Source of the DNA: Opitutia bacterium ISCC 52
GTDB taxonomy: Bacteria; Verrucomicrobiota; Verrucomicrobiia; Opitutales; UBA2995
DNA length: 64,000 nt
Direction of reading: 5' to 3'
Assembly: GCA_014529675.2 (NCBI GenBank)
Contig: CP076040.1
Location: forward strand, 1,116,001-1,180,000
The translations under genes and the position numbers were made by a program. The stretch's first letter is position 1, and each line of letters begins with the position of its first letter. The notes beneath the pieces were generated by a model that was given only the letters and a program-made list of their open reading frames with translations, was not told the DNA's origin and did no database searches. Below are positions 26,875-36,962 of the stretch, piece by piece.

Positions 26875-28008
26875 ATGAAACGCTTCTTTCCTCTACTCCT
26901 TTCTTTCCTCTGTCTTCTTTTTCTCAGCCAAGGGCTCTTTGCCACCGATGCTCACTACAAAATTGCACGACCGGATATGGAGTTCAAAATCTTTCAGTTC
27001 CCTCACGATGCCATGCCACGCATTGATGGAGATGCTTCAGACTGGGCCATCGTGCCGGATTCGTATGTCTACGATACAAGCTTGCTCAATGATACGGAAG
27101 ATGGACATGGGACAGACATCGATCCAGAGGACCTAGACGTGAAGGTTACTGTTGGTTGGGTGAAAGGATTGAACCGACTCTATTTCCTTTATGAAGCCCA
27201 CGATGACTATTGGGATTTCGGACGCTTTAATCCCAATGGTTACCTGAATGACATCTTTGAAATTGTCGTGGATGGAGATATGTCGGGTGGTGAGTTTATC
27301 AATAATCAGAACTTAATGGCTGGTCGACCATGGTCTGACGGTGGTCCTGAGGCGATTGAAAATTACACGCGCTTTGCCGGCAATCATGCCCAGAATTATC
27401 ACATCTATACACCGATGGTAAATAATGCCTGGGTTTTGGTTTGGGGAGGTCAATCATGGATCTCAGAGTTTCCACATTCGAACTATGCCTTTGACTACGA
27501 TTTTAAACACGGGGAAAGCGGGAAACTCGTATTAGAATGTTGGATCACTCCCTATGATTACGCGCCTTCATCGGGTCCTGAGAATGCCGTGGAATCTCAG
27601 CTCAAGGAGAACGAATTAATTGGCGTGTCCTGGTCGATCCTGGATTTCGACGGAGATAAGCGAGATGGTCATTACAATTTGGCCCACAATGTGTTGATGG
27701 TTAAAAATGCTGATTATGTATGTGGTTTTCGATTAATGCCTATCGAGCCTGAACTACAGCCTGATTTATATGCAGAATGGAACTATCAGTATGTAGACCA
27801 GGATCGCCGAGTGGTGGCTTTTCAGGATGAGTCGATCGGTGAGATTGATTCCTGGTATTGGGATTTTGGAGATGGTACGAGTTCCCAGGAACAACACCCT
27901 ATTCACACCTTCAAGGAATCGAATATGCGGACAGTGATCACCTTAACGGTGAAAGGTGCAAAGGGGGAATCCAATCGAACACGCTATTGGGAAGTGTTGT
28001 TGAAGTAG
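26875..28008 (+). CDS. Secreted CBM9-like/PKD-domain protein
   Basis: I start at ATG 26875 (MKRFFPLLLSFLCLLFLSQGLFA), a typical leader; ATG 26863 in the same frame adds four residues. The 377-residue protein has an N-terminal region like CBM9/DOMON-like sugar-binding domains (PRIDGDASDWAIVPD, NRLYFLYEAHDDYWDF, NDIFEIVVDGD). It ends with a PKD domain (SWYWDFGDGTSSQEQHPIHTF, VITLTVKGAKG). It is probably extracellular and binds polysaccharide; no catalytic motif is recognised. The stop is TAG, and an inverted repeat follows directly. Confidence 0.8.
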   Translation: MKRFFPLLLSFLCLLFLSQGLFATDAHYKIARPDMEFKIFQFPHDAMPRIDGDASDWAIVPDSYVYDTSLLNDTEDGHGTDIDPEDLDVKVTVGWVKGLNRLYFLYEAHDDYWDFGRFNPNGYLNDIFEIVVDGDMSGGEFINNQNLMAGRPWSDGGPEAIENYTRFAGNHAQNYHIYTPMVNNAWVLVWGGQSWISEFPHSNYAFDYDFKHGESGKLVLECWITPYDYAPSSGPENAVESQLKENELIGVSWSILDFDGDKRDGHYNLAHNVLMVKNADYVCGFRLMPIEPELQPDLYAEWNYQYVDQDRRVVAFQDESIGEIDSWYWDFGDGTSSQEQHPIHTFKESNMRTVITLTVKGAKGESNRTRYWEVLLK

Positions 28009-28012
28009 AAGG

Positions 28013-28114
28013 TAACCACGAATGGACAAAAATGAACACGAATATCAATCAGACTAAACCTTAGATTTTTTTTTCATACAAATTCGTGTCAATTCGTGTG
28101 CATTCGTGGTTAAT
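28013..28114. repeat. Inverted repeat of the AACCACGAATGGAC type
   Basis: TAACCACGAATGGACAAAAA followed by TGAACACGAAT (about 28013-28043) faces TTCGTGTCAATTCGTGTGCA followed by TTCGTGGTTA (about 28083-28112). Each arm contains tandem CGAAT steps. The motif is familiar from intergenic DNA of many PVC and other environmental genomes. It lies between converging genes. Confidence 0.75.
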
Positions 28115-28134
28115 TTTTAACTAATGCTCTTTTC

Positions 28135-29472
28135 TCACCTCAACCAACTAGGATAGTTTTCCAGCCAGTGCTTCTTGGGATCGTAAGGGAACTTTTTGTC
28201 CGCGTCATAGATAATTTCCAAACCGAGTCCGGGGCCTTTGGGGACGTTGGCGTAACTGTTCTTTACGACGATGGGTTCCTTAAAGAGCCCGTTGCGGAAG
28301 GGGTTGTAGTGGCGGCAGGATTCGAGCGCTTGATAGTTGGGAATCGCTGCTACTAGATGGATATTGGACATCCAGGTTAATCCACCGTGCCAGTTGTGGG
28401 GAACGCAGGGTTTGCCATGGAGATGGGCATGTTGTGAGATGTAACAACCTTCACTGAGTCCAGTGGTGTCGCAATCGGGTTGAACGATGTCATAGGCACC
28501 GGATTCGATCCAGTCTTTGAATTCAAATCGATCGGTCATGGTCTCTCTTCCGGATATGGGCACACCATTGGCGGCCTCGCGCACTTGCTGATGCCAACGA
28601 ATGGCACGATCGATGTCTTCCGGTTGGCCACTGCGGCCACCGCGTACACGACCCCAGCGATCGACGGGTTCTTCGATCCAATGAAATTTTAATTCTGCTA
28701 GTTTGGGAACCAACTCCAGTGCTTGGTCGATACGAACCCGCATATTAAATTCGTGTATGAGTTCAAAATCATCACCCAGCGCATCGCGTAATTTTTCGAG
28801 AAAGGGCAAATACTTCTGAATCGTCATGTTTCGCTCGAAATGTTCGGCGAAACGAAACTTCATGGCATAGAAACCTTCTTCTTTGTAACCAAGAGCTTCG
28901 TCGATGAGATCTTCCGGACGCTTGTCAAAATCCCAAATGGTGCCGCAACTTGCGTAGTGCTTGATACGGGTTCTTGGTTTGGTATTGGTTGCCAGTAATT
29001 CGTAGACCGGCTTGTTCTTTGCCTTACCGATTATGTCCCAGCAAGCGACATTGACGCCGGCCCAGGCCATGGCTTTGTTGCGTTCGCGGTGACTGGGTGC
29101 GATCACCTCCACATCGAATGGGTTCTTGCCCACCAGTTGTGGTTTGATGTGTGTCTCGGTATACTCTTTGACAAATTCCGGGCCACCGTAAGGGCTGGGG
29201 CCGCCAATGCCGATGATTCCCTGGTCGGTTTCAATTTCGGTCAGGATGGTGACGCCTACGCCGTACTACCATTTTTTAAGTGGGTAGTCGCAGGAGAACA
29301 AGCGGACGCGGACATCGGTTATTTTAATATTTTCCCGTTCAATGCCATCGAGGGGATTATTGCGTTCGTGATTGCTGTGAGAGGCAGCAAAGGATGAGGA
29401 TTTGGATCCGGCCAAAAGACCGGCAGTGCCAAGGGCTGTTGACCCAAGGAAGGAACGTCTTGAGAGACTCAT
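28135..29472 (-). pseudogene. Tat-exported enolase-superfamily protein broken by TAG
   Basis: ATG 29472 gives a Tat leader (MSLSRRSFLGSTALGTAGLLAG) and the start of the capping domain (NIKITDVRVRLFSCDYPLKKW). TAG at 29266-29268 then interrupts the frame, which continues as YGVGVTILTEIETDQGIIGIGG, SPYGGPEFVKEYTE, KPQLVGKNPFDVEV and the barrel. Barrel landmarks are YAMKFRFAEHFE, FELIHEFNMRV, HWIEEPVDRWG, PISGRETMTD, DIVQPDCDTTG and VPHNWHGG. The region around the stop is shorter than I expect from relatives, so a small deletion may accompany it. Internal starts such as the ATG at 29133 would omit the capping domain. Confidence 0.8.
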
Positions 29473-29641
29473 ATTCGGGGTGGGGTAGGAGTTTATGAAT
29501 GCTCAAAAAGGAATGAGATTTTTGGACCTCATCTACCTCGAAGCAGTCAATTAATGTGTGTATTCTTTTTAGCCTCCTTAGCTAAAACGGTCAACGGCAA
29601 AGAGGAATACTAGTGGAATATCTCTATTCGTAATTGCTTTC

Positions 29642-30925
29642 TCAAATATATCCGATGATGGCTTTGATCGAATTATAAGAAGCCCAGATCGAGAGGCAGA
29701 AGAGGAAGGCCATGACTGCGTGCTCCCACCAACGGTTTTTGAAATTGGTTCCGATGAAGGACTTTTTCGAAGTCATCAGCCAGATACCACCTGACAGCAC
29801 CGGAAGAACAATGACCCCTGCAGCGTTGACGATTATCGTCAGGGCAACAAAGCCGGGTGTGCCGGGAAGCATCCAGACCAACGGCGAAAAAATGGTCCAC
29901 AGAGCAACGATTTTGAAGATGCGTGTAGTTTCAGGTTTAATTTGTTCACGATCTTTCTTCCTAAGAGATGATGCATCTTGAACCAAGTAGCCAAAGCCCA
30001 AGGCATCTCCAAGCACGGAGCTGAATAGAGCTCCAAATACACCGAGGTAAAAAATAATCTCTCCCCATCGACCGAGTGTGGTCTTTAATAAGTTGGCTAA
30101 ATCTTCAATCGAGCCGACCGTTTGACCGGTAGGGTGAAGGATCTCGGCACCAATCGTCCATACAGCCAGGTCGAGAACGATTAGGACACAGACTCCAAAC
30201 GCCAGGTCGTAGAGTTGCAATTTACGATACTTGGGACCATTCCACTTTTTCTTTTTGATGAAGTAGGGGTAAAACAAGTTGGTGATGGATCCTCCCACCG
30301 CCCCGATAAGAGAAGTGACAACCAACAAGACTCCGAAGGAACCTTTGTCCTCAGGTAGTGAAAAAAGGAATACACCTTTTGCCGCTTCGACTGGATTCGG
30401 ACCACTCCAGAGGGCGACGCCCATGAGAGAGAGGCTGAGCAACGCTAGGATAATATAGAAAACAAATTCGATGCGGTCGAATGCACCTTTGAACATCAGA
30501 AGAGCTGCGACGCACATCCACAAGGTCGCCCAAACCCAAGGAGGACCTCCACCGAAGATCTGGTTACTGGCTTCGCCAATCCCTTTTACGAAATAGGCGC
30601 CGTAGAAGTGACCGAGGATGATGGCAACCGCAGCGATGAAGATGGGCATCACTGGGTGGATGCGATTGAAGCCTTCCATCACTGATTCGTTGTGCTGATT
30701 GCAAAGCTGGTACTTCGCCAAGATGGATACAAAAATGAAGCGAACGCTCAAGGCGAGCGCCATGGCCCACATCAAGGCGTAACCATAGTTGCCTCCAGCG
30801 ACGGCTGCGTCTACCAGATCACCGCCTCCCAACCAAGTGAGAGCAATGACGATGCCTGGCCCCATGGAGCGCAAGTACTGCCAGAATGTTTTAGGTACAG
30901 GAGGCGCGTCGTTGGTATCAGTCAT
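29642..30925 (-). CDS. Nramp-related divalent cation transporter lacking canonical metal motifs
   Basis: I prefer ATG 30925 (MTDTNDAPPVPKTFW); the frame also allows 30952. The 427-residue protein has about eleven hydrophobic helices and the overall pattern of Nramp/SLC11 transporters. Where classical members have DPGN in helix 1 it reads GPGIVIALTWLGGGDLVDA, and where MPH occurs in helix 6 it reads GAVGGSITNLFYPYF. It is therefore likely a divergent clade with different ion preference, possibly magnesium or a non-metal solute. It ends about 170 bp downstream of the broken enolase gene's start. Confidence 0.8.
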   Translation of the reverse strand: MTDTNDAPPVPKTFWQYLRSMGPGIVIALTWLGGGDLVDAAVAGGNYGYALMWAMALALSVRFIFVSILAKYQLCNQHNESVMEGFNRIHPVMPIFIAAVAIILGHFYGAYFVKGIGEASNQIFGGGPPWVWATLWMCVAALLMFKGAFDRIEFVFYIILALLSLSLMGVALWSGPNPVEAAKGVFLFSLPEDKGSFGVLLVVTSLIGAVGGSITNLFYPYFIKKKKWNGPKYRKLQLYDLAFGVCVLIVLDLAVWTIGAEILHPTGQTVGSIEDLANLLKTTLGRWGEIIFYLGVFGALFSSVLGDALGFGYLVQDASSLRKKDREQIKPETTRIFKIVALWTIFSPLVWMLPGTPGFVALTIIVNAAGVIVLPVLSGGIWLMTSKKSFIGTNFKNRWWEHAVMAFLFCLSIWASYNSIKAIIGYI

Positions 30926-30979
30926 TTGGGGTATTCGAGGAAGAATACCCAATGTGGCAGCTATGTCAGCGGGTTGCCA

Positions 30980-33397
30980 CTACTTTTTCCTTTTGAATTC
31001 CGTGGAAGCAGTTGCCTGCTTTGTTACCAGCACTACCCAATCTTCGTCTGTATGGGACGGTGGTTTCCCAAGGGAAACCTTTTTGCCGGCCGTTACAGAT
31101 TTGACGGATTCATTCAATAGCTTTCCACCTTCGCGTGGGTTGTACCACTTGACCGAATACTTGCCTTGGGCTTCGCGTAAATCGATATCGGTGGTGCCGC
31201 CTTCGAGCAAGTAAACCACATAGACTTCGTCTTCACGACCGAGGCAGAAACGGGTGTTCTCGTTGGCTGAATTACCGACCAGCTCGTTGCGGTTGCGCAT
31301 GCGCCAGAAGGGGATGTCGTTATCATAGAAAAAGTTGATGGCGTAACCACAGTAAGTCCAACTCAAGTCGCGACTGCGGAAGTCTTCAGCGAGAAGATCA
31401 TTTTGCGGTAATTGATATCCGAAATAGTATTCTACTCCGGCACCGCCCGCCATGAGATTACCCCATAGTGTGTATTTACGGATGTGATGAACATTGTATT
31501 TTCCGAATCCGTCATCGGTGCCCCATCCATCAAATCCATTGTATCCGGGATCAGGTGGGACGCCTTGATTGGCAGGATTTTGCTCATCGTTGGCTACGAC
31601 CCATGGTTTACCAGCAGCCTTGGAAGCTTCCACCCAGCGCAGGGTTTGTTGATGAACTTTGTGCCAGGGGTTCTGCAAGGATGTGCCCGTTAAAACAGAT
31701 TTGTGTCCAATGAGAGAACGGTAGACTTGTTCCTGCTGGCTGGGGAAGGAGTGAATGACGATGTTGTGGTCGTAGGGATCCATGTTGAGGATATACTCGG
31801 ACATCGCATTTTGTTCTTCGTAACTCTGAGTATTCTCTTCTCCCAGGTTCCAGTTAAGAGCGAGGTTGTGGCTGTAGCGAGCAATGAGCTCACGTAGATA
31901 CAGTTTTCTTTCCGGACCCATCGCACCGCCGTCCAAGGATTCGGGGATAATGACTGCATCTTTCTTTGAGCCGCGACGGTTGTCATCGAGTTCGTTCTCC
32001 TGAAGTTTGAAGTGAAGATAAATGCCTTTGGCCTGAGCGTGTGAGAATACGATGCCCCACTGATCGAGCTTGGAAACGTCGTAGTGGAACTTGGTGTCAC
32101 GTTGTACAAACGGCCAGATGTTGTCTCCGTCGCCACCCGCATTGTAGGTGAGGAAGGAGAACGCGTTAACTCCTTTCGAAGAGAGGTAGTTCATGGCGCC
32201 GATGATGTTCTTACCTTTGCCATTCTGCCAGGTTGGGTCGCCCTTTTCGTAATCCTGTGCATGAGGTGCCCAGGTCTTTAAGGGGACCTTAGATTTAAGG
32301 GCTACGGTGTCATCGAAATCCGTATAGGCGAGAATGGTCTCCGGAGCATCGGGTCCGGCCTTGAGATAAAAGTCCCCTGACCCAGCAAAGCGGAGGTAGT
32401 GTCCACCCACATATTCGAGCCGACCCTTGGCACGGAAGTCGATGCCTTCTTTGTCGGTTTCCTCGATATCGAAATAGCCGTGGGCGCCGTGGTAGGGCTT
32501 CAGGTAGGAATCCACGGATGGATCGAGGGCTGCGTTGTCGCCTTTTACAAAGGATACGCGGTAGCTCCAAGTCCCAGCCTTGTCGGGGGATAGATGAGCT
32601 CGCCAGTGGTAACCGGCCTCAGCAGAGGTTTCGGCGGCCATACCGTCTCCAGCGAAGTAGCCAGGGACGGTGTAGACGGGCACGCCCGACTCATGGGCGA
32701 ACGTGACATACATGCTGTAGTCGATAAAAGGATTGGGCTTGTTGTCTCGTTCGTGCACCCAGGGACCGCGTTGAGTGAGCATAACATTGTGCCAGGTTTT
32801 GAGTTCACCCGAAATAGTTACCTTGCCGTCACCATCTTTGCCTCGGGGTTGAACGAGGTCGGGGCCGGTTTGTTCGAAGGTTTGCTTGGAAGCAGCCACA
32901 GTTTGAGCGCGGCCTGGATCCACCTCGCGAGTGGAAAGGACCACCTTTGCCCAACGTCCGCGCGTGCTAGTGGTTGGAGTGGTATAATGGACACGAGACT
33001 TCACTTCGATGATCTCGCCCTCGTTGATGTTCACTCCGCCCCAGACGGCTGTGTAGCGTGGACCCGTTTCAGTGGTTTGCTGTGAAACGGGTGCGGTAAA
33101 AATGCCGACAGAACGACCGCCGATAAGCACCTCGTAATTTGAGGAACCATCGTTTTCGCCCACCGTGTGTAGCTCGACAGTGAATCTGGCATTGCCAGCC
33201 GGAACCGTGGTCTTGGCGGAGGCGTTGCGATGACCCTTACTTGGATCGATGGCCAGCCATTTGTCTTGGTCGACGTAGTAATTGCTACCTTCGATATCGA
33301 AGTCGGTAGCGTTGAGTAAGTGCTCTGTTTGGCCTGAGAGTCCTAGATTCGTCAGGATGCCCAGAACCATGAGTGAGAAGAGTAGTTTGATCTTCAT
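30980..33397 (-). CDS. Secreted DUF5060-domain glycosidase-like protein
   Basis: The 805-residue protein has a leader (MKIKLLFSLMVLGILTNLGLSG), then a beta-sandwich region like a carbohydrate-binding module (residues about 25-165). A DUF5060 domain follows (about 190-300: GELKTWHNVMLTQRGPWVHE, HWRAHLSPDKAGTWSYRVSF). Next is a TIM-barrel-like catalytic region (MNYLSSKGVNAFSFLTYNAGGDGDNIWPF, HFKLQENELDD, ALNWNLGEENTQSYEE), with the E-N pair in GEEN a plausible catalytic site. The C-terminal module is like those annotated as collagen-binding in this family. It probably attacks a plant or algal polysaccharide; substrate unknown. Confidence 0.82.
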   Translation of the reverse strand: MKIKLLFSLMVLGILTNLGLSGQTEHLLNATDFDIEGSNYYVDQDKWLAIDPSKGHRNASAKTTVPAGNARFTVELHTVGENDGSSNYEVLIGGRSVGIFTAPVSQQTTETGPRYTAVWGGVNINEGEIIEVKSRVHYTTPTTSTRGRWAKVVLSTREVDPGRAQTVAASKQTFEQTGPDLVQPRGKDGDGKVTISGELKTWHNVMLTQRGPWVHERDNKPNPFIDYSMYVTFAHESGVPVYTVPGYFAGDGMAAETSAEAGYHWRAHLSPDKAGTWSYRVSFVKGDNAALDPSVDSYLKPYHGAHGYFDIEETDKEGIDFRAKGRLEYVGGHYLRFAGSGDFYLKAGPDAPETILAYTDFDDTVALKSKVPLKTWAPHAQDYEKGDPTWQNGKGKNIIGAMNYLSSKGVNAFSFLTYNAGGDGDNIWPFVQRDTKFHYDVSKLDQWGIVFSHAQAKGIYLHFKLQENELDDNRRGSKKDAVIIPESLDGGAMGPERKLYLRELIARYSHNLALNWNLGEENTQSYEEQNAMSEYILNMDPYDHNIVIHSFPSQQEQVYRSLIGHKSVLTGTSLQNPWHKVHQQTLRWVEASKAAGKPWVVANDEQNPANQGVPPDPGYNGFDGWGTDDGFGKYNVHHIRKYTLWGNLMAGGAGVEYYFGYQLPQNDLLAEDFRSRDLSWTYCGYAINFFYDNDIPFWRMRNRNELVGNSANENTRFCLGREDEVYVVYLLEGGTTDIDLREAQGKYSVKWYNPREGGKLLNESVKSVTAGKKVSLGKPPSHTDEDWVVLVTKQATASTEFKRKK

Positions 33398-33454
33398 AGT
33401 AAAAACTTAAGGGTATAGTGTTAATCTCAACTGGTCAGACCATTTGGAGGTTGG

Positions 33455-33850
33455 TCAAAAAATCAAGCTTTGGTTGGCATTTTCTGCAAAAATAGTGGGG
33501 TAGATGTCTTCCAGACCTTTGATGGCAGCCGGAAGAATGAATTTGTCTTTCTGCCATTTATTGGAAGTGACGCCGTGATGTTCAGTGTCGGAACCAGAGA
33601 TCATGGATTTCCAGTTGGGCGAGCTGGATGTAGGAAGCACGCCTCTGGCGGTCAATGTGTAGGCACCGCTTTTCATGATACTGTCCATGATTGGTGTAGG
33701 GGAATTCTTAATACCGTCAGGGCTCATGCCATCGATGCCGATGACGATTACACGTTTGGCGGAGAGGGGATTATCCTGAGGTTTTTGGCTACAAGCGGTG
33801 AAGCATAAGGCGGCCACAGATGAAAAGGTAAGAATGGTTCGGAGCTTCAT
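33455..33850 (-). pseudogene. C-terminally truncated alkaline-phosphatase-superfamily phosphodiesterase
   Basis: The frame opens with a lipoprotein leader (MKLRTILTFSSVAALCFTAC) and the N-terminal part of a type I phosphodiesterase/nucleotide pyrophosphatase: KRVIVIGIDGMSPDGI, PIMDSIMKSGAYTLTARGVLPTSSSPNW (with the nucleophile threonine region) and MISGSDTEHHGVTSNKW. It ends after 131 codons at YPTIFAENANQSLIF with TGA, whereas relatives are 400 residues or more. No continuation was found before the next gene at 33397. A 3' deletion is the likely cause. Confidence 0.75.
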
Positions 33851-33954
33851 AGTGGGAGTAATAGAGTTTCTGGGGTGAAACTTGGAGACGTTATCGCGGG
33901 AAGGTCAAAGGCGCTTCTATGGTCGCGTTACAAGGATCGCTCAAAGAAAACTTC

Positions 33955-35394
33955 TCAGTTGCCTATGGGAGGGGGGCCGTCTGGAACTATCCCTTCATAG
34001 ACGTAATCACCTTTGCGTTCCTTAAACTCGGCTTTGATCTCTTTGACCTTCTCTGGGTTTTCATAGAGATCGACCATGGTCATCGACATGGTCTTGGCTG
34101 CGTGAAGCATTCCTTTGTGCCCGATAGACATGCCTCCACAGGCGGCGACTGCCCAGGAGTGCCAGGGGGTGTCTTTGGGGGCCACGGTTGCTGTCATTCT
34201 TAGTACGGGTAAAATAAAACTAACATCTCCCACATCGGTCGATCCACCACTGGGATGTTTTTGGGTTTCTTCCAAGGGAGTTATGCTGGCATCCAGTCCT
34301 ACCTCTGGTTTTCCCGTCGCTTTTTGGATGGCCTTGGCAAAAGCGATTTCTTCGTCGGTGTATTGGATAGGGCCGAGGAACTCCAGATTGGCTTGCGTGA
34401 GCGCTCCACCGGTTCGATTGGGGAGCACTTCGTGGATTCCTGAAACGAGTGAGACCTTGTGTTCTACATTGGCCAGAATGGCTGCACCTTCGGCCATTTC
34501 CGCTACTCGATTCCATACTTCGACCATGCCGTCTCGTTTGGAATCCCGAACTCGAACCCAGATGCGAGCATAGTCGGGAACCACATTCACAACCTCACCG
34601 GCAACTTTGATATCATAATGAATACGAACCGTTGGTTTCACGTGTTCGCGGTAGTAGTTAATTCCGGAGGCATAGAGCTCGAGTGCGTCGGAGGCATCCC
34701 GTCCGTTCCAGGGGTCAGCAGCTGCATGAGCCGCTTGTCCGAAAAATTCCACTTCGAAATCGACCATGGCAAGGGAGCTTTGTACGTGAGCTTTCGTTTC
34801 CGCGTTTGGATGCCAATCCATGACCACATCCACGTCGTTAAATAATCCCGCCCGAATCATCCAGAGCTTTCCGAAGAATTGTTCTTCTGCCGGTGTTCCG
34901 TAAAAGCGAATAGTTCCTTCGAGCTCGCCGGCCTCTATGAGCTCCTTGATGGCGACGGCGGCACCCAGGGATGCCGTTCCAAACATGTTATGCCCACATC
35001 CATGACCTGCACCTCCTTCTTCGAGGACGCTTTTAAACGGAACGGCTTTTTGAGACAAGCCGGGCAGGGCATCGAACTCTCCGAGGATTCCAATGATGGG
35101 TTTGCCTGATCCATATTCGGCCACAAACGCGGTCGGTGTCTCAGCTACCCCTCGGGTGACTCGAAAATCATTTTGCTCTGCGTAGGTAGCGAGAGCTTCC
35201 GAAGATCGATTCTCCTTAAAAGCAGTTTCTGCGTAGGCCCAAATACGGTCACTGATATCAATCAGGTTTTCCGTATTGGTATCAATGGAATCGATGACCG
35301 CTTGTTTGTGCGGGTGATCGTGTGTCCTCGCAAATCCGACTGAATCGGTAAAGATGATTGAGAGAGTAAGAATTGAACGAATAGAGAAGAGCAT
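33955..35394 (-). CDS. Secreted M20-family amidohydrolase, AbgB-like
   Basis: The 479-residue protein has a leader (residues about 1-22, ending SVGFA) and resembles the aminobenzoyl-glutamate hydrolase subunit AbgB and other M20 zinc peptidases/amidohydrolases. Landmarks are IIGILGEFDALPGL, AGHGCGHNMFG with metal ligands, GTIRFYGTPAEEQFFGK (catalytic glutamates), VVMDWHPNAET, GQAAHAAADPWNGRDA and STDVGDVSFILP. It likely cleaves an amide bond in the periplasm. It is not tightly linked to its neighbours. Confidence 0.88.
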   Translation of the reverse strand: MLFSIRSILTLSIIFTDSVGFARTHDHPHKQAVIDSIDTNTENLIDISDRIWAYAETAFKENRSSEALATYAEQNDFRVTRGVAETPTAFVAEYGSGKPIIGILGEFDALPGLSQKAVPFKSVLEEGGAGHGCGHNMFGTASLGAAVAIKELIEAGELEGTIRFYGTPAEEQFFGKLWMIRAGLFNDVDVVMDWHPNAETKAHVQSSLAMVDFEVEFFGQAAHAAADPWNGRDASDALELYASGINYYREHVKPTVRIHYDIKVAGEVVNVVPDYARIWVRVRDSKRDGMVEVWNRVAEMAEGAAILANVEHKVSLVSGIHEVLPNRTGGALTQANLEFLGPIQYTDEEIAFAKAIQKATGKPEVGLDASITPLEETQKHPSGGSTDVGDVSFILPVLRMTATVAPKDTPWHSWAVAACGGMSIGHKGMLHAAKTMSMTMVDLYENPEKVKEIKAEFKERKGDYVYEGIVPDGPPPIGN

Positions 35395-35472
35395 CCGTGC
35401 ATTATCAGGCAGAGTACTTGCTCTGTCAATTTTCCTAGAGACAAGGGCAGTGACACCCTATGACGAAACTTT

Positions 35473-36189
35473 CTAGAGCTCTTTGATCTTCAAGTTGCGG
35501 AACCATACACGGTGGCCGTGATCCTGAAGAGCGATATGGCCTTCTCCAAGTGTTGCGAAGTCTTCCCACTTACTGAACTTGGCGTTGGCGATCTGTTCGT
35601 TCCATTTTACGCTGTGCATTTCGTATTCCGTGGTTTTCACACCATTGAGCCAATACTCGACGTGGTTGCCTTGAACGACAATGCGGCTTTCATTCCACTC
35701 GCCAATGGGTTTGGTTTCGTCGCTTGCGGCAGCTTCAATCGCATAATTCGAAGCCGTGTGCTCTTTCGGGCCCACGGGCTCTCCTTTGCCGGATCGAAAA
35801 CCAAAGTTGTCTAATACCTGGTACTCAGGGCCGGTGAGGTAAGGCTGTTTGGGACCTTCTCCAACATGAAACATCACTCCTGAGTTGGTACCTTCTTCGA
35901 CCTTCCACTCGAAGTGTAGGTCGAAGTCATCGTATCGGGCTTCAGTAATTATATTTACGTGGGGGCTTTTCTTTGGACGTCCGACCAAGTGTAGTACGCC
36001 ACCTTCTTCGGCAACCCAAACTCCTTCGATAGAGACACCATTATAGCCACGCCAGCCATTGAGCGTTTTGCCGTCAAAAAGGGAGGTCCATTCATCGTTG
36101 TTGCTCGATGCCTGGTTTTCAGGTGCTTTCGTGCAAGCGCTTAAGGAGAGGAACAAACAGGCAACGGATAATAGGTAGTATTTATACAT
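35473..36189 (-). CDS. DUF1080 lipoprotein (3-keto-disaccharide hydrolase-like)
   Basis: The 238-residue protein begins MYKYYLLSVACLFLSLSAC, a lipoprotein leader with the lipobox cysteine at residue 19. The DUF1080 jelly-roll follows directly: EWTSLFDGKTLNGWRGYNG, HLVGRPKKSPHVNIITEARYDDFDLHFEWKVEEGTNSGVMFHVGEG, YLTGPEYQVLDN, EWNESRIVVQGNHVEYWLNG and GHIALQDHGHRVWFRNLKIKEL. This is the compact classic form, unlike the longer member at 3672-4469. The family includes 3-keto-glycoside hydrolases; the substrate here is unknown. Confidence 0.92.
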   Translation of the reverse strand: MYKYYLLSVACLFLSLSACTKAPENQASSNNDEWTSLFDGKTLNGWRGYNGVSIEGVWVAEEGGVLHLVGRPKKSPHVNIITEARYDDFDLHFEWKVEEGTNSGVMFHVGEGPKQPYLTGPEYQVLDNFGFRSGKGEPVGPKEHTASNYAIEAAASDETKPIGEWNESRIVVQGNHVEYWLNGVKTTEYEMHSVKWNEQIANAKFSKWEDFATLGEGHIALQDHGHRVWFRNLKIKEL

Positions 36190-36339
36190 GTGACTTAGGG
36201 GGGATAATGTTAGGATCCAAAATGTGAGGAGATTATGAGCTCATAGCAATTTTGAAATCAGTTCCTGAAAACTTGGTAAAAATATGTAAATGTCAGGCAC
36301 ACAATTGTGTCGAAGAGACTCTGGCATAGCTTATTCGTT

Positions 36340-36828
36340 ATGTTTCTAAATTCGATAAACAGTAAGACTACGCAGGCTCAACGGGGCTTTACCCTCGTCG
36401 AGATCATGATCGTGGTGACCATAATCGGTTTATTGGCAGCCATGTCTATTCCGGCGTTCAAGCGTGTACGAGATCGCGCGCAGGCGAGTCGAGTTGCAAA
36501 TGACTTTCGAATTTTTACGGACGCATTTCAAATGTATGCGTTGGACAATGGCACATACCCACCAGACAACACCAAAGGTGTGGTTCCTGATGGAATGGAC
36601 GATTATTTGGACACAAACGTTTGGACTGAAGAAACTCCCATCGGTGGAAACTATAATTGGGAGATGGGCGTCCAGGGCGTTCAGGCCGCTGTGTCAGTTC
36701 AGAGCGTGACTGTTGATAATGATGTCCTAATTCTCATAGACAACATGATGGACGATGGAGATTTATCGAACGGCATTGTTAGATCGCGCGGTGGCGAAGG
36801 TGTCATGTTGGTCATTGAGGGAAACTGA
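36340..36828 (+). CDS. Pseudopilin-like protein with prepilin methylation motif
   Basis: I start at ATG 36340 (MFLNSINSKTTQAQRGFTLVE); the frame is open to 36307. The 162-residue protein has a type IV prepilin signal, cleaved between G and F in RGFTLVEIMIVVTIIGLLAAM, with glutamate at +5 and a long N-terminal helix. The body (ASRVANDFRIFTDAFQMYALDNGTYPPD) is like type II secretion GspG-type pseudopilins, which are highly multiplied in Verrucomicrobiota and Lentisphaerota. It is solitary here, with no secretion genes nearby, and may form a surface or secretion filament subunit. Confidence 0.87.
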   Translation: MFLNSINSKTTQAQRGFTLVEIMIVVTIIGLLAAMSIPAFKRVRDRAQASRVANDFRIFTDAFQMYALDNGTYPPDNTKGVVPDGMDDYLDTNVWTEETPIGGNYNWEMGVQGVQAAVSVQSVTVDNDVLILIDNMMDDGDLSNGIVRSRGGEGVMLVIEGN

Positions 36829-36962
36829 AGATCTAAACGCCAAGTCCTAGTCGTAACGACTTAACCGCCACTCAGCCTCTTAACGGCTCTGGCAGCTTTA
36901 CCCCATATGTTCTTACCATGCAGGAAAGTATTGGCATTATCCATCTTCAGGGCCCGATCCTC

